From the NCBI GenBank assembly GCA_964595945.1, contig CAZQSL010000095.1:1-14709 (forward strand): a stretch of DNA of 14,709 bases. The letters are read 5' to 3'. Every line of letters begins with the position of its first letter. Positions within the stretch are counted from its first letter, which is position 1. Shown here in pieces: positions 6,038 through 12,713 of this stretch. The translations under genes were made by a program, and so were the position numbers. Source of the DNA: CAZQSL01 sp964595945. Lineage in GTDB: Bacteria; UBP15; UBA6099; JAJRTR01. A model generated the notes under the pieces. The model did not search any database and was not told the origin of the DNA. It saw only the letters and a program-made list of their open reading frames with translations.

Positions 6038-6202
6038 TAAGGGTTTGGAGGAAAATAAACATAGCAAGATTGCGCCGGATTTTTGGCCGTAATCAAGGCG
6101 ATTGCGAAGGAGCATACCTGAAGGTATGTAACTGAGCAGCAACACAGAAGACGGAAAAATAAGACAAGCAAGATGCTAAGGTTATTTTGTGACAAGCCCT
6201 AA
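6038..6202 (+). repeat. MITE-like dispersed element, copy 1 (inverted partner at 12714-12879)
   Basis: The 159-bp core (6041-6199) recurs in inverted orientation at 12717-12876 with only four substitutions and one indel. Each core is flanked by TAA on both sides (6038-6040 and 6200-6202), which looks like a 3-bp target duplication. The core ends form an imperfect terminal inverted repeat: GGGTTTG-N4-AAAATAAACATAGCA against GGGCTTG-N4-AAAATAACCTTAGCA. Further in, ATTTTTGGCCGT (6079-6090) pairs roughly with ACGGAAAAAT (6151-6160), and the centre is the palindrome CATACCT-GA-AGGTATG (6113-6128). The whole unit could fold as one long hairpin. It encodes no transposase, so any movement would need one supplied elsewhere. 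Confidence 0.85.
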
Positions 6203-6208
6203 GTCTCT

Positions 6209-6230
6209 CCTGATACCCTGAAACTCAGTT
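6209..6230 (+). repeat. 22-bp repeated word, inverted copy at 13351-13374
   Basis: CCTGATACCCTGAAACTCAG plus TT here matches CCTGATTATCCCTGAAACTC plus AGTT on the minus strand at 13351-13374, differing by a two-base indel and one base. It starts 6 bp after the MITE-like element. Similarity may trail weakly further on (AAACATG..ATT..TTCA). Confidence 0.55.
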
Positions 6231-6297
6231 GAGTAATGAAAGGGTGATATCTCAGAAACATGCTATTATTTCAGGATATACGTACTGTTATTTGATC

Positions 6298-6320
6298 CCG
6301 AATTCTGCAATAGAATTCGG
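6298..6320. repeat. Hairpin in an otherwise empty intergenic stretch
   Basis: CCGAATTC (6298-6305) and GAATTCGG (6313-6320) form a perfect 8-bp inverted repeat with a 7-nt loop. No T-run follows, so it is not a clear terminator. Apart from the repeated word, I see nothing else in 6203-6453; a 60-codon TTG frame at 6229-6411 lacks a ribosome-binding site. Confidence 0.4.
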
Positions 6321-6453
6321 AATTGATTATGCGGAGTTGTGCATAAGATCGAAATTAGCCATGTATGTCAGGTGCTTCTCAAGAGCCAACTTGCTGGAAT
6401 TGCGTAATTGAAAAATCATTTGATCCAAATGCAAAAATCCAAAAACGAACGTC

Positions 6454-7230
6454 CTATCCCCCGAAATGAGACTTTTTTTCGAGAAGCCAGACGACGCCTG
6501 TGACCTCAGTTGCAAGAGCTTCGCACTCCTCAAGTTGCAACTTGACGTATCGGGATAATAACTTCTCGTGCTGTGGATACAAATGCACCAGTTCAGCAGC
6601 CCTCATTGCAATTTTTTCCTGATTGTCGATATTGATTCTGTCTGTGGCGTCCCCGTCCGACGGGATTTCACACACCACCGACAGATGGTTTGCTTCAAAG
6701 CATCTATTCCATTGTTCACGTGATGGATAACTTGACATGGCATCTTCCGTCCATGCATCATCCAGCAATATATAGCCTCCAGATATAATAGTGCCCGCCA
6801 GCTTTTCAATCATCTCCAATGGGCGACCAAGTACATCCCCGACAGCGCCGTATATCACAATATCGTATCCTGACTCTGTCCTGACCTGTTGAGTTATGTC
6901 CCCGACATGAAAACTGCACAGTTCCGAGACAGAATGCTCAACAGCTTTTTTTCGGGCATATTCAATAAACTCGGGAAAGTAGTCTATGCCCTTTACATTC
7001 ACCCCGAACTCTTTTGCGAACCAGACGCTGACCGCACCTTTGCCACACCCCAGATCAAGTACTCTCATGCCCTCAGATAATGGAACGTTAGCTTTGGCAA
7101 TATTCACCATTTCAGCCGCCGAGGCGCCAAGTTCCCACAAATCCTGAAGGATGTATGGTATAAAGGGGAGAATTGCGGTATCTTCGCCAGTCAGTGAGCG
7201 TGCAACACCCTGTTCCGTTTCACAAATCAT
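6454..7230 (-). CDS. Class I SAM-dependent methyltransferase
   Basis: The 258-residue product carries the SAM-binding motif I VLDLGCGKG (57-65), an acidic loop after strand 2 (GIDYFPEFIEYARKKA, Asp83) and a motif II-like SGYDIVIYGAVGDVLG (120-135), followed by GGYILLDDAW (151-160). This is the Rossmann methyltransferase fold of the UbiE/Methyltransf_11/25 kind. It moves a methyl group from SAM to an unknown, probably small-molecule, acceptor in the cytosol. The ATG at 7228-7230 is 6 nt after GGAG. The C-terminal ~100 residues are helical with no recognised domain. The gene is more AT-rich than purH or the kinase gene and lies in the accessory-looking part next to element copy 1. It follows the 90-residue gene after 158 bp that contain a perfect palindrome, so it may be separately controlled. 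Confidence 0.88.
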   Translation of the reverse strand: MICETEQGVARSLTGEDTAILPFIPYILQDLWELGASAAEMVNIAKANVPLSEGMRVLDLGCGKGAVSVWFAKEFGVNVKGIDYFPEFIEYARKKAVEHSVSELCSFHVGDITQQVRTESGYDIVIYGAVGDVLGRPLEMIEKLAGTIISGGYILLDDAWTEDAMSSYPSREQWNRCFEANHLSVVCEIPSDGDATDRINIDNQEKIAMRAAELVHLYPQHEKLLSRYVKLQLEECEALATEVTGVVWLLEKKSHFGG

Positions 7231-7309
7231 AAGTGACTCCTCTCAGATATCATAAGCTCTGCCTGGCAGAGGGCCTGAAAGTAATGTTCTCGGTTAACTT
7301 GGGATTTGG

Positions 7310-7324
7310 CAGGGTGGCACCCTG
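7310..7324. promoter_or_regulatory. 15-bp palindrome upstream of the methyltransferase gene
   Basis: CAGGGTG-G-CACCCTG is a perfect inverted repeat with 7-bp arms, 80 bp before the methyltransferase start. Its symmetry suits a dimeric repressor, but the pairing could also form a small hairpin. A second short palindrome (TCTGCC-T-GGCAGA) lies near 7258-7270. Confidence 0.35.
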
Positions 7325-7388
7325 TCCAGCAGAAAAGATGACGGGACGCGGCATGCCCTGTATTATCGAGATGCGCAAGCAATAATGA

Positions 7389-7661
7389 TCATTCCATGTC
7401 CTTGCGGATCATCGTGCTGATGACTTTCGCCATTTCTTCGGCGGGAAATTCGATGCCATTTATGTCTTTAGACAGATCGCGAATCATCTGTTTTTTTGTC
7501 GTGGAGTCAGTGACAGTCTGGTAGGGGCTGATCATACATTCCTGCCACTTTTCGCCGCTGAATCCGAATGGTCGAACCGCAAAGTCCTTTTTTTGTCGGA
7601 GCAGCACATTCAGTTTTTCACTATATGAAACTTTCCTGGCAAGAGCGGCTTTTTGCGGCAT
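7389..7661 (-). CDS. Hypothetical protein, 90 residues
   Basis: I do not recognise this protein. The ATG (7659-7661) lies 6 nt after a GAGGG ribosome-binding site. It is hydrophilic, rich in Lys and Met, and has no signal peptide or membrane segment. The N-terminal half is strongly basic (RKVSYSEKLNVLLRQKKDF, residues 9-27). The C-terminal third looks helical and of mixed charge (EEMAKVISTMIRKDME). Its own promoter (7711-7740) overlaps the region just past the Asd-like gene, so it is probably transcribed independently and perhaps reads into the methyltransferase gene. The good start context and promoter support a real gene; the function is unknown. Confidence 0.6.
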   Translation of the reverse strand: MPQKAALARKVSYSEKLNVLLRQKKDFAVRPFGFSGEKWQECMISPYQTVTDSTTKKQMIRDLSKDINGIEFPAEEMAKVISTMIRKDME

Positions 7662-7710
7662 TTTGTTCCCTCATGTCAATGTTTCGGCATAATCAAAGGG
7701 CCGATATATC

Positions 7711-7740
7711 AGAATACCATTCATTCCACAGCGCCGTCAA
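7711..7740 (-). promoter_or_regulatory. Candidate promoter of the 90-residue gene
   Basis: On the minus strand TTGACG (7735-7740) and TATTCT (7711-7716) are 18 bp apart. The -10 box lies about 50 bp before the start codon at 7661. Confidence 0.5.
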
Positions 7741-7754
7741 TGCAGTATCATGTA

Positions 7755-8783
7755 TCAGAAAAGAAATTCAGCTATCTGGACAGCATTGAGCGCTGCGCCT
7801 TTGCGGAGGTTGTCAGAGACGATCCACAAATTGTAGCCGCTTTCGACAGAGTCGTCTTTCCTGATACGTCCGACCATGACGGCGTCTTTGCCAACTGCAT
7901 CTATCTGCAATGGATATGTGCGGCGCTGCGGGTCCCCTGCGGCCTGTGCTGGCGACAGTTCGTCGACTACCATCGTGCCGGGTGATTTTGCAAGCATTTT
8001 TCTTACGGCATCTATTGTCAGTTTTTTCTGTGTCTCGACCGTAACACATACTGCGTGCCCGCTGAATACGGGCACGAGAACACATGTCGCGGTTATTCGC
8101 AACGCAGGGTTTGAAAATATTTTCCTCGTCTCGTTGATGATTCGCGTTTCTTCATTTGTATATAAGTTATCTTCAAAAACATCGACATGCGGTATGCAGT
8201 TGAATGCTATCTGCTTACTACCGGCTCCGGGTTTGACTTCTTTTCCGGCAAGGCTGGACTTGGACTGTTTTTTAAGTTCTTCCATTGCGTCCCGTCCCAT
8301 GTCAGACACGCTATGCAGGGTAGTGACAACTATTCTTTCGATGCCGAGTTTGTCCTGAATGGGTTTAAGCGCGACAACCATCTGAATGGTCGCGCTGCCG
8401 GGGTTGGCGATGAGCCCCTTGTGGCGTTTGATATCACGGATGTTGACTTCGGGTACGATAAGGGGGACATCGGGCCGCATGCGAAAAGTACTGCTGCTGT
8501 CAATAACGAGCGAACCGCGGCGGACAGCTTCCCATCCGAATTCCTTCGAAGCGTCACCATCGCCGGCAAACAGGGTCAGGTCAACTCCATTGAACGATGT
8601 ATCCTGGGTTTCCTGCACCACGATTTCCTTCTTTTTGAAGGTCACGGTGCGGACTTCCTTCTTTTTAGCCGCGAGTGGGACAAGTGTTTTCACAGGGAAA
8701 TTCTTTTGTTCGAGCGCCCTGATCATTTCAGTTCCCACAGCGCTCGTGGCGCCGACTACCGCGACTACAAGCTTATCGCTCAT
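7755..8783 (-). CDS. Aspartate-semialdehyde dehydrogenase homologue with altered active site
   Basis: The 342-residue product is full length for the Asd family and has its framework: NADP loop GATSAVG (11-17), VIDSSSTFRMRPDVPLIVPE (93-112), QIAFNCIPHVD (191-201), and a C-terminus (NLWIVSDNLRKGAALNAVQI) close to working enzymes. Asd makes aspartate semialdehyde for Lys, Thr, Met and cell-wall synthesis. The catalytic motif NPNCSTIQ, however, reads NPGSATIQ (127-134), so Ser130 replaces the nucleophilic Cys. The Gln of TYQAVSG is His157, and the substrate-binding Arg of CVRVPV is Leu236; His243 in GHA and the Glu near 218 remain. I therefore call it a homologue, not a proven Asd. It could be a regulatory or scaffold paralogue in the manner of Usg-1, or act on another substrate. 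The ATG follows GGGAG by about 9 nt and lies 20 bp after yjbQ, suggesting one operon. Confidence 0.85.
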   Translation of the reverse strand: MSDKLVVAVVGATSAVGTEMIRALEQKNFPVKTLVPLAAKKKEVRTVTFKKKEIVVQETQDTSFNGVDLTLFAGDGDASKEFGWEAVRRGSLVIDSSSTFRMRPDVPLIVPEVNIRDIKRHKGLIANPGSATIQMVVALKPIQDKLGIERIVVTTLHSVSDMGRDAMEELKKQSKSSLAGKEVKPGAGSKQIAFNCIPHVDVFEDNLYTNEETRIINETRKIFSNPALRITATCVLVPVFSGHAVCVTVETQKKLTIDAVRKMLAKSPGTMVVDELSPAQAAGDPQRRTYPLQIDAVGKDAVMVGRIRKDDSVESGYNLWIVSDNLRKGAALNAVQIAEFLF

Positions 8784-8803
8784 TAGCTGCTCTCCCTGAG
8801 GGA

Positions 8804-9205
8804 TTACCCCTGTATATATTTCAAACAGACAGTTCGCTGTCTTGGCCCATCGAATTCACAGAAAAATACCGATTGCCACGTGCCAAGCACAGGCGTGCCG
8901 CCAGCTATGATCAGTTGAGCCGTTACGCCGGTCAGTGTACTTTTTATATGTCCTGCGGAATTTCCCTCATTGTGACGGTATCCACCGTTCTGCGGCGCTA
9001 TTCGTTCGAGTCCCATCAGAAGGTCTTTCACTACATCCGGGTCTGCGTTTTCATTTATGGTTACACCCGCTGTCGTGTGGGTGACATATATTGTGCATAT
9101 CCCGTCAGTTGCGCCCATTTCCCTGAGCGCACTTATTATTTCCGCAGTGATGTCGATCATTTCACACTGCCGGCTTGTTTTTACATTGATCTTTTTTAAT
9201 GTCAT
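8804..9205 (-). CDS. YjbQ/UPF0047 family protein
   Basis: The 133-residue product matches the YjbQ family throughout: THTTAGVTINENADPDVVKD (42-61), RHNEGNSAGHIKSTLTG (77-93) and GTWQSVFFCEFDGPRQR (108-124). Members are small cytosolic trimers with a conserved His/Glu site. A weak secondary thiamine-phosphate synthase activity has been reported for the family, but the main role is unsettled. I start at ATG 9203-9205, which gives the family's normal N-terminus (MTLKKINVKT) after a GGAAAG box; the frame continues upstream without family resemblance. It is the first gene of a likely pair with the Asd-like gene 20 bp downstream. The 165-bp gap to the DUF1015 gene upstream shows no clear promoter or terminator. 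Confidence 0.9.
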   Translation of the reverse strand: MTLKKINVKTSRQCEMIDITAEIISALREMGATDGICTIYVTHTTAGVTINENADPDVVKDLLMGLERIAPQNGGYRHNEGNSAGHIKSTLTGVTAQLIIAGGTPVLGTWQSVFFCEFDGPRQRTVCLKYIQG

Positions 9206-9370
9206 ATTTTTGTCTTTCCGCAATATCCTTCTGCCCTGGCGTATGCCTCTACCCTCGCTTTCCGAAGCGGCGTTGTACAATGTGTTGACAGTGTTTTTAC
9301 ATACTCCAAAACAGCAGGCATAAGGCACTGCCACTTATCTCATGCAATCCTGATGCCTTTGTCGGCTAAA

Positions 9371-10669
9371 TCAAAGTCTATTATTGTCCGAAAAGCGATG
9401 AATTACAAGCCCTGTCAGCAATTTTGGATAGAAATACGTGGACTTGTGAGGCATGACTTGCATCGCGTTGGCGACTGCTGTCATTTCATCGACCGGGACG
9501 GGGCCGAGATATAGAACGGCCTGGCATTTCCCGGATTCAAGCTCTGAGGATGCCTTGTTGTGATCGACCTCATACGCGACATGGTCAAGTATGTTGTCGG
9601 CATCTCCGATAAGCGCCTTGACGGCAAGTTCCTGGCATATAGTTACATTGAGATATCTCAGACTTTCATGGTGTGAGGTGATTCTCTCGTTTGTCTCGAG
9701 TGCGGATTCCCGGGGATTCAATATTGTAAATCCATCGCTTGTTTGCATGATCATAGTGCGTTTCCCGAATGATTCGGACAAATAATCGAAAGCCTGCGTT
9801 TTGGAAACCGGTTGCATGTCAAAGTTTTCCGAAAGCTGGTCGACAGCCCATTTTGGCGTAAAATCAGGAATATTGCGAAGCATCCGGTGAGTGGACATCA
9901 CGACAAGCCCTTCGTCTTCCATACCGACGAGGTACATCAGGCAATAGTGATGCAGATTGTCAGCAGACGGATCGATGCCCGTCTCACTGTCGATTTCGCG
10001 ACTGATTTTCAGCGAAGTCTCATAGCGATGATGCCCATCGGCAATAAAAACCGGTTTTGGGGCAAGGGCATTTTGAATCTTTTCGATCAATGTCTGGTCA
10101 GTGACCGGACGAAGTGTGTGGACAGCTCCGTCGCCGATGTTGACTATCGACTCGGCGGCAGTGCTTGTAGCGATTCCCTTGAGGATTGACGATACCGTAC
10201 CATCCTGATCGGAATAAACGCAGAATATCGGATTGAATTGCGCTCCGGTAGCACGCATGAGCCTTCTTCGGTCTTCCTTGTGCTTAGGAAATGTCTTTTC
10301 GTGGGGATAGACAGTGCCTTTGCCGAGTTCTTCGACGCGCAGCATGCAGATGAAGCCGAGACGGCTTCGCTGCACGCCTTCCCAGTCAGTGAAAATGTCT
10401 TCAGTGACATAAATTGCTTCACTCGCGTCCTGAGCGAGTATGCCGGCAGCCACAAATTCGTTGAACACCTTGGCCGCGTCAGCATATTTGTCGGCTCCGG
10501 CATCGTCCGGGCGATAATCCACCCTGATGATGCTGTTAGGATTGGCATCGAACAATTCGCGCTGTTTTTCCGGCGAAATCACGTCATAGGGCGGAGCAAG
10601 CACATCATCGAGGCTGCCTGCTCTTGAAGTATCATATCTGTATGCTCTGAAAGGTTTTATTATCGCCAT
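9371..10669 (-). CDS. DUF1015 family protein
   Basis: The 432-residue product carries the DUF1015 signatures in order: LAPPYDVISPEKQRE near residue 24, PHEKTFPKHKEDRRRLMRAT near residue 120 with AQFNPIFCVYSD after it, ADGHHRYETSL near residue 215, MSTHRML, and the C-terminal MPHKSTYFYPKLLTGLV. The His/Arg/Lys-rich blocks suggest a phosphate- or nucleotide-handling site. The family is widespread in anaerobes and often lies near serine-biosynthesis genes, but its reaction is not settled; that is recalled context, not seen here. ATG 10667-10669 follows GGAGGAACG closely, so I reject the longer in-frame upstream extension. It is transcribed away from purH out of a shared AT-rich region. No membrane segment or signal peptide is visible. 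Confidence 0.9.
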   Translation of the reverse strand: MAIIKPFRAYRYDTSRAGSLDDVLAPPYDVISPEKQRELFDANPNSIIRVDYRPDDAGADKYADAAKVFNEFVAAGILAQDASEAIYVTEDIFTDWEGVQRSRLGFICMLRVEELGKGTVYPHEKTFPKHKEDRRRLMRATGAQFNPIFCVYSDQDGTVSSILKGIATSTAAESIVNIGDGAVHTLRPVTDQTLIEKIQNALAPKPVFIADGHHRYETSLKISREIDSETGIDPSADNLHHYCLMYLVGMEDEGLVVMSTHRMLRNIPDFTPKWAVDQLSENFDMQPVSKTQAFDYLSESFGKRTMIMQTSDGFTILNPRESALETNERITSHHESLRYLNVTICQELAVKALIGDADNILDHVAYEVDHNKASSELESGKCQAVLYLGPVPVDEMTAVANAMQVMPHKSTYFYPKLLTGLVIHRFSDNNRL

Positions 10670-10708
10670 CGTTCCTCCGGACATTCCTTCTTTGCAGCAT
10701 TTTACAAC

Positions 10709-10820
10709 ATATTGTAACGGAGAATGACAATTAACCCAACCTTCGACATGTTTTTTATCACTTTCGCGCCATATATTGTATATTGCAATGAAAATATCGC
10801 GAAAACGTCCGCTATATTGT
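10709..10820. promoter_or_regulatory. ATATTGT motif cluster in the DUF1015-purH divergent region
   Basis: ATATTGT occurs at 10709-10715, 10773-10779 and 10814-10820, with ATATTGC directly abutting the second at 10780-10786. The first lies in the palindrome TTACAA-CATA-TTGTAA (10702-10717), and the last overlaps the purH -35 box. The set could be an operator for a regulator of both genes, but the region is AT-rich and chance is possible. Confidence 0.35.
10711..10739 (-). promoter_or_regulatory. Candidate promoter of the DUF1015 gene
   Basis: On the minus strand TACAAT (10711-10716) lies 17 bp after TTGGGT (10734-10739). The -10 box is good and the -35 box weak. It is about 42 bp before the start codon at 10669. 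Confidence 0.4.
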
Positions 10821-10845
10821 GATCGCCCACACAATGTACTATAAT
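10817..10845 (+). promoter_or_regulatory. purH: Probable purH promoter
   Basis: TTGTGA (10817-10822) and a perfect TATAAT (10840-10845) are 17 bp apart. Transcription would begin near 10852, giving a ~60-nt leader before the purH ATG. Confidence 0.75.
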
Positions 10846-10912
10846 ATGCAATCACGCCTTTGCGGCCAGCAGACCCTCAGGCTGTAAAGCAAGCTCGAAA
10901 GGAATCTCCGTC

Positions 10913-12685
10913 ATGCTCAAGATCGAAACGGCAGTCATCAGCGTAAGCGACAAATCAGGAATCGTGGAATTCGCAAAGTATCTTGCCTCAAAAGGCGTCC
11001 GCATCATATCGACCGGCGGCACGGCAAAATCCCTCGCCGAAGCCGGGCTCAGCGTCATCTCTATCCGCGAAATAACAAAAAACGACATGGACGACTATTT
11101 CGACGGTCGCATGAAAACAATCAGCTTCCAATACGAAAGCGCCCTGCTCTACCGGCGTGACGACGCAAAGCATGTCGCACAGGCCGCCGAGCTCGGCATC
11201 GAAAAGATCGACATGGTCGTCTGCAACCTCTATCCCTTTGAAAAAGCCACCGCCGCACTCGACGTCAGCGTCGATACCGCCATTGACAATATCGACATCG
11301 GCGGCCCCTGCATGATCCGCGCCGCGGCAAAAAACCACTCCGGCATCGCCGTCATCGTCAATCCCAACACCTATCCCGCCATCATCGCCGAAATGGAAGC
11401 CAGCGCAGGCTGCATCTCACCCGAAACACGACGCAGCCTCGCCGTCCAGGCATTCGAACGCACCGCCGACTACGACGCCGCAATCCATACTTTCTTCTCG
11501 GCACGATTCGACAACAAGCTCACCCGCCGGCTCAAGTTTACTTCAGGCGAACAGCTTGGCCGCTATGCGGAAAACTGGCATCAGAAGGGCTGGCTCTACC
11601 GCGATGAAAATCTCCACGAACCCAACCTGCCCAATGCTACCCAGGTCCACGGCGGCCCCCTCGGCTACAACAACTACCTTGACGGCGAAGCCGCCCTCAA
11701 CTGCGCACTCGAAATGGCCGCCGTCCCCGCCGTCTGCATCATCAAACACGCCAACCCCTGCGGATTCGCCACAGGCGACACCATCGAAGAAGCACTCGAA
11801 CGCGCCTGGCAAAGCGATCCCGTCAGCGCATACGGCGGCATCATCGCTCTCACCCGTAACCTCACCTCAGAAGTCGCCAGATTTTTGGAAAACCGTTTCG
11901 TCGAACTCATCATCGCTCCCGCAATCGAGCCGGCAGCACTCGAATACATCCAGTCACTCGGAAAAAAGAAAGCCGGCCTGCGGCTGCTCGAATACGGAAA
12001 ACTCCCCGATGACTCCCCCGCCGCCACACGTCTGAGATTTATCACCGGCGGTCTCCTCGAACAGGAAAAGGACGATCTCTTCTACCTCGCCGACAACCCC
12101 TGCAAACTCATCTCCCCCGCATCCGAACACACCTGCCCCAACAGCGGCAAGAAACTCATGGTCGGCGTCGCCACAAAAGCGCAGCCAGCGCCCGGACGCG
12201 CACACCTCTACGACTTCGCCCTGCGCCACCTCAAACATGTCAAATCAAACGCCATAACCATCGCCCGCGAATACGCGCCCGGCAAATTCCAGATTTTCGG
12301 CATCGGCTGCGGCCAGCCCAACCGCAAGGACTCCGTCGCTCTCTGCGGCATGCGCGCCACCGAAAACTTCCAGCGTGAATATTTCGACTCTCTCAAGGTC
12401 GCCGGCTCCCGCGACGAATACCTTGCGACCCTCGACGAACCTGCCCGCGCAGACTACTTCAAGGCGGAGTCCGACTACATCACGGCCGGTCTCACCGCCG
12501 ATAATGTCGTCCTCTCATCCGATGCCTTTTTCCCTTTCCGCGACGGACTCGACAACGCCGCCACCACTGGCGTAAAATACATCCTCCAGCCTGGCGGCTC
12601 CATCCGCGACGATCAGGTCATCGCCGCTGCCGACGAACAGGGCATCGCTATGATCTTCACCGGCGTCAGGAAATTCAATCACTGA
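10913..12685 (+). CDS. purH: Bifunctional PurH: AICAR formyltransferase / IMP cyclohydrolase, long divergent form
   Basis: The product performs the last two steps of IMP synthesis: formylation of AICAR with 10-formyl-THF, then ring closure. The N-terminal cyclohydrolase domain shows SVSDKSGIVEFAK, IISTGGTAKSL and GRMKT with Lys68 aligned to the catalytic Lys. After it, the usual KTLHP..HGGLL reads KTISFQYESALLY. The transferase domain has RYAENWHQ (217-224) for RYGENPHQ, the catalytic pair Lys278-His279 in KHANPCG, SDPVSAYGG and the C-terminal FFPFRDGLDNA and QPGGSIRDDQVIAAADEQGI. At 590 residues it is 60-80 longer than typical enzymes, with extra sequence near 380-415 and ~455-495. Key residues are kept, so it is probably active. 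Codons end strongly in C. It has its own promoter; the ATG follows AAGGA by about 9 nt. Element copy 2 starts about 30 bp after its stop. Confidence 0.93.
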   Translation: MLKIETAVISVSDKSGIVEFAKYLASKGVRIISTGGTAKSLAEAGLSVISIREITKNDMDDYFDGRMKTISFQYESALLYRRDDAKHVAQAAELGIEKIDMVVCNLYPFEKATAALDVSVDTAIDNIDIGGPCMIRAAAKNHSGIAVIVNPNTYPAIIAEMEASAGCISPETRRSLAVQAFERTADYDAAIHTFFSARFDNKLTRRLKFTSGEQLGRYAENWHQKGWLYRDENLHEPNLPNATQVHGGPLGYNNYLDGEAALNCALEMAAVPAVCIIKHANPCGFATGDTIEEALERAWQSDPVSAYGGIIALTRNLTSEVARFLENRFVELIIAPAIEPAALEYIQSLGKKKAGLRLLEYGKLPDDSPAATRLRFITGGLLEQEKDDLFYLADNPCKLISPASEHTCPNSGKKLMVGVATKAQPAPGRAHLYDFALRHLKHVKSNAITIAREYAPGKFQIFGIGCGQPNRKDSVALCGMRATENFQREYFDSLKVAGSRDEYLATLDEPARADYFKAESDYITAGLTADNVVLSSDAFFPFRDGLDNAATTGVKYILQPGGSIRDDQVIAAADEQGIAMIFTGVRKFNH

Positions 12686-12713
12686 ATTCGCCTCCGGCAA
12701 CAATATCAGATAC

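Noticed and set aside
6229..6411. 60-codon TTG-started frame
   Set aside because: No ribosome-binding site, no recognised similarity, many rare codons, and its start lies in a repeated word.
9206..9334. Longer YjbQ start
   Set aside because: The extra residues do not resemble the family; the inner ATG gives the normal 133-residue protein.
10670..10855. Longer DUF1015 start
   Set aside because: It would run through the promoter region; the ATG at 10667-10669 has a strong GGAGG box and the family's usual N-terminus.
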